Shown here one piece after another: positions 24,981 to 33,104 of a stretch of 33,104 nucleotides of DNA. The position numbers were made by a program, and so were the translations under genes. Each line of letters begins with the position of its first letter. Position 1 is the first letter of the stretch. Origin of the DNA: Lactarius indigo (lineage: Eukaryota > Basidiomycota > Agaricomycetes > Russulales > Russulaceae); contig JAFKAC010000280.1 of the NCBI GenBank assembly GCA_025766275.1, positions 1-33,104 of the forward strand, in the 5' to 3' direction. The notes under the pieces were generated by a model. That model worked only from the letters and a program-made list of their open reading frames with translations. It ran no database searches and was not told where the DNA came from.

Positions 24981-26698
24981 GTGGACTGGCTGTGTGGTCG
25001 TCGGTTCTTTTGGAGTACATACAGTGAACCCCGCTGCTGGGATCGTTTCGTTGGTGCTGCCTTGCGAGGTTATGTGCCGTATCTAGTCTTGTCTTGCAAT
25101 TACCGTCATGTAGAATAAGAGCATTTCCCCACTTGTTATGTTTCTACTGCTGTCTGGAACGGATGGTAACACTGGTAAGAAACTTGACGTGCGTGCGAAC
25201 GATTGGGAGGAATATGGTCTAATTTCTGGTCATGACACCTACCACTAACCACGACAATTTGACAGCCGTCACATCGAACCTGTACCATTCTACCTTTCAC
25301 CGCTACCCTTACCCTATTGGTGATGACCGTCAAGGGGTATATTGATAGATCTCAAGGACACAATCATCGCACTTGGAGCATATTTTCTCGAATGTACAGT
25401 AGCCACAGGCTTAGCAAATAGGGACGTCCCACGTCGTACGTCGTATGTCATAAACAGAACAGACCGCGAGATTAATTATAGGGTAGGTCACAATACGATC
25501 ATCTCTGAAGATTTTGCCTCGCGTTACACCACGAATAGGGGGGGACGCCCCAAAAGAAAAGTAAAGATAAAAAAAGGCCACGCTACACTTGTCCAAAAAG
25601 AAAGTGACCGAACCGATTATAGGAGAACGGCCGCCCGTCAATGATGAGAACGACGAACGAGCGAATGTGTCAAACGATGATTGAATACGGGCGCCGGCGC
25701 TCAAAGACAAGAGCAGAGAGAAGGTGGGCGCAGCAGTCACCGTGGTAGGCGACGCATCTCCTTCGATCGAAGTGTATGTTACATCTTTTTCTCTCCGCGT
25801 CCCGCGCCATACCCTGGATCCGCCACATTGTCGTCTTGCTTATGCCACGGGGGGTTGGGCGGGGGTGGTATGACTGGCATAATGGGCGCGCGCAGCTGTC
25901 ATGAGATTTAGCGGTATACTACGTAGTATGGCCGCAGTGCGGTCATGCTGCCCGTGAATGTACGCACGCTCGGGCTCGGGTTCCCTGGTGGTGCCAGTGT
26001 GGGCGGACACGACCGCGTGCCAGTCAGTGATTCGCGGCGGGAAAAAGACCCCTTACTGTATCATCGTTTCGATTGCCGTCCCCCAGCAGTGGTTCTTTTT
26101 TTTTTTTCTTCCAAGGGGAGCCTGATGGGGAATTGTGCGCCGTGGATTGGATATTGCACGAGCGAGGGAATCTTTATCGCGGAGGTGCAAAGGGAACACG
26201 AATTTCATATGCTGTCTTCTACGACGTACTATGGTACCTATCATCGAGCAAGCGATCGAATTTGGAAAGAACCTGGGGGCTGTACCGATGAGACTTTCTG
26301 ACCACGGTAAGCACACGAGGGTGACGTTACCTGGCATGCTATCGTTGCGTATCATGTGGTGTGCCCGACCTCGCAGTTGACTTGACCCGCACGGTGATAT
26401 ATGGGGAATGGGGTACCCGAAGGACACATCCCCACTCCAATCTTTGTTGCAAAGGGCCCTTATTCGACGCCCTTATCAGAATAGACGTGTCATCTGGGCA
26501 TAATCTCTGATAGCTGCCATATCGCGCTGAGGTTATTGTTTGTCGTTCGTCGAATCGTAGTATCTATCGGAGGTAACTGGAAGTGACTTTCGGACAGAGT
26601 GTGGGATTCGCTGACATAATCCACCAAACCGAGTTTGCCTCCAGCAAAAGTCCGGGCAAGACAGCACAGCACACACAGAACAACGAACGACAGACTCG
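24981..26698. other. Intergenic stretch downstream of RPB1
   Basis: No gene was recognised in this 1.7 kb. It contains the RPB1 3' end and the ATP17 promoter. A T-tract of about 12 nt lies near 26097-26108. Open frames (25342-25644, 25945-26301 on plus; 26053-26427 on minus) overlap one another on opposite strands and have no family-like sequence. A GTTCGA-like word at about 25273 on the minus strand was tested as a tRNA T-arm and failed. Confidence 0.5.
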
Positions 26699-27174
26699 AT
26701 GCACGCATCCCTCGTCCGCCGACAACTCTCGGGCCTCGTCCCCCCCAAAATCGCCTCTCCTTCAATTCTCGTGAGGTTTCTTTTCGTTCCTCGCCTCAAT
26801 TATTAACTATTTTTTTTCTAGTCTGCAGGGAAGGGTGCCGATCTGAGCCCCCTCGTCGCGTTCTACTCCAAGCTCCCAAAGGGCCCCGCACCAGAGTCAG
26901 CCGCGCGCGGCATCAAGGGGCGTTTCTTCAATGGCAAGAATGCTTCGGCGTCGCCAATCGTCGTCACCGTGCTGGCCATCTTCGGACTTGGGTACACCAT
27001 TGACTACCAGAGTGCGTACTTTTTTTTCTCCGTTGAACCGGAGTTTTTGACACACACATTTGCTTCTCGTCTTGTAGTGCACCTGAGTACGTATTTCTTT
27101 TAGTTGCTTTCTTTGAAAACCGTGCTGACGTTTCCTGCGCTTGCACAGAGCATCACAAGAACCACGCCCATTAA
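26699..27174 (+). CDS. ATP17: Mitochondrial F1Fo ATP synthase subunit f
   Basis: Small inner-membrane subunit of the Fo sector near the dimer interface. Exons: 26699-26770, 26822-27011, 27078-27086 (9 nt), 27149-27174; 98 aa. The protein shows a short basic leader (MHASLVRRQLSG), the family stretch VAFYSKLPKGPAPE, a conserved basic segment IKGRFFNGKNAS, one transmembrane helix (PIVVTVLAIFGLGYTIDYQ) and the His-rich tail HLKHHKNHAH. The 9-nt exon supplies two codons and parts of two more; without it the frame would be kept but the conserved MHL would be lost. Length matches fungal Atp17. Confidence 0.92.
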
Positions 27175-28061
27175 GTAACGTAGACCGTCAGAATATGCAA
27201 TACATTGGGGAGCTTCCATAGACCAATTTGCGATAATTTTGCCATTTGGGCTGAGAGGTGGATTTGCCGTGCGGCAGCCGCGCGTGATACCGACCATATA
27301 GTTCTCCACTCACGCAACGGCAACTCCGGTAACAAAGACAAGACACTCGGCTCGGATAATGTCAGGCGACGCATCAGAAAAAGAACCAGACTGAAAAAAA
27401 ATAGATTATGCAGCTAGCTCAACACTTCCCTTGTTTAATGTTATTGCACTATGCACAGGGGGACCCGTTATGGATAATTGTGGCATGCAGACAAATAAAA
27501 AACAAGAGAGCACCGGAACAGATATCGACAGACGCGGTGACGGCGGGATGGGGGGCGGGGTGGGGAATGATGGGAGTATATAGGGTTAGCAAGCACGTGA
27601 AAAAAAAAAAGTGGGGAGAAAGGTGGTCTCGAACGGAGGATGACGATGAGAGTGAAAAAGAGTGAAAAAGGGCGAGAAAAGAAGGTCCATCCAAAAGCGA
27701 TTCATGAGAGTGTAAACGAGTGGGTGAGCTGCGATACTACACAACGTACTTGGAGGAGGAAAGGGCAGGGAATGGAGTGGCGGCAGGCACCGTGTGCGTC
27801 GTTATGCATTACAATGGACTGGGTATAGTCAAGGGGTAAAGCGGTGTTAAAAAAAGAAAGCGGACAAAAGGGATGGACTAGACAGGTTCATAGTGAAATG
27901 TGTAACGTGCGCTGCGTGGAAGAGGTGCTTGAGTTATATGCCGAGTTGGGGGTAACAGGCGTGAGAGTGGCGTCGGGACAGATCGTGCACGAAACAGTGG
28001 TGCCTTTGGGGAGGTGTAAAATTAATTAACGCGACCGAGAACGTATAGCGGCACAGCGACG
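27175..28061. other. Convergent intergenic stretch
   Basis: The 3' flanks of ATP17 (plus) and the Bni4-like gene (minus) share this 0.9 kb. It holds an A-tract of about 11 nt near 27600 and purine-rich plus-strand sequence around 27600-27700. Open frames on both strands are low in complexity and no gene is supported. Confidence 0.5.
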
Positions 28062-30942
28062 TTAAACAAAGAATTGGGTACTACGAGAGCGTCAACTGGA
28101 GTGAAAAACAAAATAGAAAACCATTGGGACGTACTGAATCCGACTAGAGGCGTGAACCTCCATTTCCTCCATCTTGAACGAATTCAGCTCCTCCTTGATC
28201 CTCTGAGCGAGTGCGGGTGTAAGCCTGCTCCACGTCGCTGGCTCGCTGCGGCGGTCGTACACGCTCGATGGGAACGTGTCATAAACACTCAGGTTGCTCG
28301 CAAACGCTAGTCGTTTCACTGGCGTCGTCGCGGAGCGGTGGGCGAGGGTGGGGGGCGAAGAAAGCACCGAACTTAGCACCGGCGCGCTCGAGTTGAGGTT
28401 CGGGTGGTTGAAGAGCGTCCGTTCTGCCGAGGGCCGCGCTCCTTCGTCCTCTTCAAAAGAAAGCGCCGGAAGGAAGGAGGGAGTACCGAGCGAAGCGGTT
28501 GGATGCCGTAGACCATCAATGTGATCCGGGTTTGGTGACGGGATACGCGCGAGAGGACCCAGTTCGTGGGCCTTGGCAGGATGCGAGTTGTAAGAGTTAG
28601 AACGATGGCGACTGTAGTTGGCTGGTGTATCCACGAAATTCTGTTGGTCGTAACTGTCGGCATCTACGAAAGAAAGAAAGCTTCGGGTTAAAGAAATGGG
28701 GGCGCAGACAGTTGAGCAGTGCACGTACTTTTAAGAATCCTTTAGAAGGCTGCCGTGCACGTTCGACGCTTCGACGCAAGCCAATTGCCCATGGTTCATG
28801 GTCGTCTTCGTCGCCAAGGCTCGTTCGCTCAAGACCCTGGCGGATGGTGACATCCTCGTCGTCGTCGATGTGACTCCAATCCTCATCCTCCCAACCCTCT
28901 ATGTGGGCAGAGTAATCATGTGGGTGCTCGCTGTCACCCTCGCTGGCAGAGTCGTCGTCTTCGACAACTACGCGCGTGCCATCCTCACTCACGCGCGCCG
29001 CACCGGGAGCACCGCGGGCGGTGGTCGTGTTCTTCTCCCATGTCATGGGTACGGGCTCTGCAGCTTGTGTAGAAGTGGAACCGGTGGCGGCGGCGGTGGC
29101 AGCAACAGCGGTAGCGTCAGAAGCGGTAGAAGTAGCTGCCGCCGCCGCTTCTTCCTGGGCTTTCGCCCTGGCAGCCGCCTCCGCGTTGCTTTTGAGGGTA
29201 TGCTGTCTTGCAAGCTTAGCCGCAGGGGAAAGCCCGTTGAGCTCCGCGCTCCATTCGCTGCTCGGGCGGTCGAGCTCAGCGGTAACGTGGGACACGCTAG
29301 CCTCAAGAGCCTCGCCCTTCTCGCCCTTCTTCTTTTTACCCTTCTTTCCGCCGCTCTCGTCGCCACCTTCCCTCTCCTTTTTGTCCTTGAAGAGGGACGT
29401 GATGCCTGCGAGCGAGTTGCGCCGAGCAAGCTTCCCGATAGAGCCCAGTTTGCGAATAACGACGGAAGCAGAGGACATGGTGGAGGAAAGGGATATATTG
29501 TCCGTCGATGCGTTGAGCCGGGAATTGAATAGAGCGGTGCGCTTTTTCTTTGCTTGCTTCGTAGCCGTCGAAGCGGCGTCGCCAGCGTCGGCGGCGTTGC
29601 TTTGGAGTCCTGGGACCACAGTGGGAAGTCCTGAAGAAGTCGCCGGTGAGTCAGGGGATACAGACTCTTCGTCGATGACTTGCGCAGCGTTAAGGGAAAG
29701 AGCGCGACGCAGTCGGCCTTTGAGCCCACCGCTGCGGATGGCGGCAGCACTCGGAAGAGGCTCCAGAAGCTCGCTATCATCACGTGACATGCGCTTCTCA
29801 GCTGTTGACATGCCCTGCGACAGCGGCGAAGGACGCGTCGGACGTGGAGTCGGTGCGTGAAGAGCGGAATTACCAGACGGGAGGGTGTTTAGGGAGGGTG
29901 TTGGAGCACGAGCAACGGAAGAAGCCGAAGAAGAGGAAGAGGGATTGCGATGGTGCGGACGCGCCGACGTTGAATTGGAAGACGAGACCGCAGAGGTGTT
30001 ATTGCCACCGTTGCGCCCAATGGAGCCCGCGGGGGAATGCGGCTGCTGTTGGGGTTGCTGCTGAGACGGAGGACCATTTCGACTGCGCACGCTGCCAGCA
30101 GGGGTGCCGTTGGCAGAATGGTGGTGTGGGGAGCCGGTGCCACCGTTAGCGGAACCTTGTAGGCTAGAAGTGCGCTGTCTGGATGCACTGCCAGTCGAGT
30201 TGACTGACGTGGTCGAACCAGCGGCATCGGCGCGCGCGTATGGAGGCTGAATTGCCTGCTGGCGCCAATCACCGGCTGGGGGTTGATCAGAAGGGGATTG
30301 CGAAGGCTGACGGTGGTTCGGGCGACGATACGGATGGAAACCGTCGTACGGGGTGGAAGTGCCGGTGCCAGTGCCAGTGCCGTTCGATGTAGAGCCAGTA
30401 CGGTAGCCGTTGGGGACCTGGGAGGGGTGTGGCGGAGGTGTCCCAGAGGGGAAGGGGTTGAAATTATGGAGTTGATTTTGGGCGAAATATTCTGCAGGCG
30501 AGCTGGCACTGGCAGAGCGCCCGCGTTGAGAGGAGGCGGGCGGGCCATGTTGGGAGAGCTGATGTGCCTGTTGCTGGGCGTTGAACATCATTTGCTGATA
30601 AGCCCATTGTGCGAACTGAGCATTGGGGTCGAAATATGCGCCGTGGGGGGGAATTTGGCCCTGCTGAGAAGGATGAATTGGGTACTGCTGCGGATGGGGG
30701 TTTTGGTAAAAAGCGGCGGGATAGAAAGGCTGGGCATGGGCGTTCCATCCGGCCTGTTGCTGCTGTACGGGGTAGGGATAATGGTGGGTCTGCGGAGGGG
30801 AAATGGGAGAGGGCGCAGGAGAGGCATCATTAGCGGGGGACACGCGTTGGCGGGGTACGGAGGGGTTTGGTGTGTTGGAAGAGGGCGAGTCCATTGGGTG
30901 ATCTTTGGGAGGGTGCCAGTCTTGGGGGACGAGAACTGCCAT
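28062..30942 (-). CDS. Bni4/Afr1-like protein with C-terminal PP1-docking region
   Basis: Large, mostly disordered protein of about 920 aa. Exons: 30942-28729, 28663-28135, 28080-28062. The N-terminal two thirds is rich in Pro, Gln, Ser, Gly and Asn; a Lys-rich patch (GGKKGKKKKGEKG) and an Ala-rich coiled-coil-like stretch lie in the middle, followed by acidic segments. The C-terminus carries KRLAFASNLSVYDTF, YDRRSEPAT, LTPALAQRIKEELNSFKMEE and ends SRIHTQFFV, matching the conserved tail of yeast Bni4 and Afr1, which dock the phosphatase Glc7 (PP1) at septin sites for chitin deposition or mating morphology; KRLAF would be the RVxF-type contact. Exons 1 and 2 are out of phase by one base at an A-run (28730-28733). 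Function is inferred from the tail only. Confidence 0.7.
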
Positions 30943-32316
30943 GGACTGGAGGAAAAGGGAAAAAAAAGAAAGAGAGAATGAAGAAAGATAAAGAGTAAAG
31001 AAACAAGGAAAGATGTTGTTTTGTTGGGAAATTAAGGATGCTGAGAGGAGAGAGTGGCAGCAGAGCAGAGCAGAACGCGACGGGACGCCCGACTGGCTAT
31101 CTCTCAACCTATCTACCGCTCTGCACGTTCATTTTTATTTTTGTTTTCGTCGTTCGAATGTCGGCAACTCCGATCGACGACGGTCACCACGCAGTTGCAT
31201 CTCATATTAATATCAGTCATCCCACTTGGAACCACCCCCGCCCATCATTTCGTTGGCAGGCCTGTGAAGCTTCCCCCACAATCACAAGCCTCTTCCAACC
31301 CCCGCGTCCGAATAGAATCCTCCTCGTCCTCTTATCCTTGCCGCAGACACCACTCCCTCGCGCCACCCTTTCGGAGTCTATGTAATTTAAGTATCGCTTG
31401 CCATAGATGGGCCTGGCCTGTACCGGGGGGGAGGGGGATTCAGAGTTGTTTCACGAATCGGCCACCTTACCACGGGACGCGTGGTGCGCAGACGGCTTCC
31501 ATTACAGGTCATTGATTTACACACGACGTCGACAACAACACACTCGGTTTCAACGGCCTACAGTATTTGCATAAATGCCAGGGGCTTTCAGCCCGCCGGG
31601 GGGGGGCTTTACCCGTTCTCGAGAGAAAAGCGGTGCAGAAGGCGCTTGGGACCCACATCGCTTGCTTCCTACGAATGAAGCGTCGACGGTTCGACCGTAC
31701 GGGATAGGCTCGCTTCCTGCTTGTCTACCCACGGACATCACTTAGTTCTATGCCATCTCTTTTTTTTTATGCTTTGTCCTTCTCTTCTTACCATGCCTCA
31801 GGCTCGAGGATGGCCGAGGAAGCTGATAGGTTACTCTGCGCCACCTTCACGTACCATCTTTCCTGATTGCCGTCACTTTTATACCTGAAACAATGCGTGT
31901 CATTACGTGGCGATTTCACTGTGCTTCTTGCCTTTTGACAAGTCCTGTTCCTACGAATGTTTGCTCGATTTCGACCCTGGGGCTGAAACAGTGAAGAGCT
32001 CACTGTATCGATGATGGAAATGGCCGTTCGGAATGTATTTTTCGTGGAAAGAGCGCAGATGTGGCACTTGGCGCCGCAAATTGGCGCGGGTCTATTATCC
32101 GCTTCACCTTCTAAGCCGTCGGTGTCGCTTCGCAAGGCTGGGGTCGTTGTCGCGTTTCAGGCACCAGAGATCTCTCATCATCTCGTGTCTGTCTGACAAC
32201 GGCCTCCACGCGTGGAGTGGCCGTAAACCCCGCGAATGACAAACGCTCGCTTTGTCGTCTTTCATTCTCATGTTTTGCCGACTCGTACAGAGAAGCGCAC
32301 TCCCATAGATTAAAAA
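30943..32316. other. Intergenic stretch upstream of the Bni4-like gene
   Basis: The first part (to about 31110) continues the Bni4-like frame on the minus strand with an upstream ATG, but the sequence there is pyrimidine-rich 5' leader rather than protein-like. Farther on there are G-runs of 7 to 9 (about 31424 and 31599), a T-tract near 31759 and a palindrome at 32199-32224. No gene was recognised. Confidence 0.5.
32199..32224. repeat. Palindrome centred on ACGCGT
   Basis: CTCCACGCGTGGAG is a perfect 14-bp palindrome; GGCC/GGCC flanks extend the symmetry with a two-base bulge. It lies about 90 bp beyond the stop codon of the FAD oxidoreductase fragment. It could be a binding site for a dimeric factor or chance. 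Confidence 0.4.
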
Positions 32317-33104
32317 TCAAAATCTGTCCATTAGTCCCTCGAGGGTCGCACGCTTCAACCGTTTCTCGGTCAGCCGGTACTCATCCGGGAACCACGCGAG
32401 TACGCTCTGTTCCTCCTCAAGTCCGAGAAGCATCAACGCAAGCGCGTGTGCACATAACCAAGCGTGAACCATGCCTTCTCCGCTGTAGCCCGCGGAGACC
32501 CATTCACCAGGCGTAGCCAATGAGCGCACGGCGCCATCCTTCTCGAGCACCGGCACCGCGCGACCTGACACAGCGGGCGGAACACGCCCATCCACGGCTG
32601 CAGGTCGGCGGAAAAACCCAGGATACCCGTCCAAAGCGCCTTGACGCGCCCGCTGGTCCATGGGGAGGGAGAGTCCGCCTCGGCCGCAGCAGGAGGCACG
32701 CCCTCTGCGCCCCAGTTCGCGCGCCCAAAGTACTCAGGAAGCGCACCTTGTATGTGCGACGCAATGGCCATGCTGTACGCGCTATCGTCGGAGACTCCGA
32801 CCTCCGTCAAGGTGATTCGCCCGCCTTGCACCACCCTCCCCCGAATAGCAACTCGGCCTCTCCCGAATGGTTCGGCAGCTGGGTCAGGTAGTCGTACCCC
32901 GGCGGGGTGTAGTAGAAAATGTGCGCACGGGCGCCAGGTGAGGAGGCCGACGTTGGCAGCCCCATTCCAGGGCGCTGCGCGGTCATCAGACCACGGATGG
33001 GGACGATTTTTCCCCGCAGGCCTGGGAGGAGGTGTGACGACCAGCCGTTCGTCGCGTGAATAATGTGATGAGCGGTTACGGCGCCGCGCGGTGTTTGAAT
33101 TGTG
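32317..33104 (-). CDS. FAD-dependent oxidoreductase (DAO family), C-terminal part
   Basis: The gene runs off the right edge, so the N-terminal Rossmann motif is not seen. About 260 residues are present. Family-like stretches are HHIIHATNGWSSHLLPGL, GKIVPIRGLMTAQRP, ALWTGILGFSADLQPWMG and, near the end, WVSAGYSGEGMVHAWLCAH, which fits the C-terminal FAD-contact loop of D-amino-acid-oxidase-type enzymes in fungi. The substrate cannot be told. The frame shifts by one base twice: in the G-run at about 32834-32846 (before VVQGGRITLTEVG) and at about 32584-32588 (before RVPPAVSGR). Both lie in short homopolymers and residues on each side are conserved, so consensus error is likely; a decaying gene is possible. 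The stop at 32317-32319 fits the family end. Confidence 0.75.

Noticed and set aside
25255..25300. Possible tRNA T-arm on the minus strand (GGTTCGATG)
   Set aside because: The bases on each side cannot form the 5-bp stem, and no anticodon or acceptor stem could be placed upstream.
28976..29860. 294-aa plus-strand open frame opposite the Bni4-like gene
   Set aside because: It is the mirror of Ala/Ser/Lys-rich low-complexity coding on the minus strand, and its composition follows from that.

Overview
The window is nuclear DNA from a filamentous basidiomycete, most likely an Agaricomycete. The evidence is dense spliceosomal introns, mostly 46-65 nt, with GTACGN, GTGCGN or GTGAGN donors and CTAAC/CTGAC branch sites. 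It carries a DUF6534-type seven-helix protein, a family expanded in mushrooms, and a fungal RNA polymerase II largest subunit with a heptad CTD. No mobile element, CRISPR array, rRNA or tRNA gene could be supported. Eleven genes were reconstructed, most of them by joining exons across reading frames.

Layout. 1-2463: no recognisable gene. 2464-4402 (-): a 16-exon DUF6534 membrane protein. 4403-6005: no recognisable gene, with hairpins. 6006-6753 (-): ISA2-like mitochondrial Fe-S assembly protein, head to head with RVB1/pontin at 6836-8613 (+). 8720-9826 (-): DPM1 dolichol-phosphate mannose synthase, head to head with a NAA38/LSMD1 Sm-like NatC subunit at 9893-10234 (+). 10455-14924 (-): PRP16/DHX38 DEAH splicing helicase with at least 19 exons. 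15254-17633 (-): VPS27/HRS, ESCRT-0. 18436-24980 (+): RPB1. 26699-27174 (+): ATP17, the ATP synthase f subunit. 28062-30942 (-): a Bni4/Afr1-like protein with a PP1-docking tail. 32317 to beyond the right edge (-): an FAD-dependent oxidoreductase fragment.

The genes are mostly housekeeping and do not form one pathway. They cover chromatin remodelling (RVB1), transcription (RPB1), splicing (PRP16), co-translational N-acetylation (NAA38), glycosylation (DPM1), endosomal sorting (VPS27), mitochondrial Fe-S and ATP synthesis (ISA2, ATP17) and morphogenesis (Bni4-like). Two of the divergent pairs have only about 66 and 82 bp between start codons.

The most interesting signals are two microexons of 9 and 3 nt inside the RPB1 CTD, a six-transmembrane-style gene split into exons as short as 12 nt, and very short shared promoters. 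A dense run of about 16 single-step indels just upstream of the CTD, with isolated frame breaks in three genes to the right of 21 kb, is more likely consensus error than gene decay.
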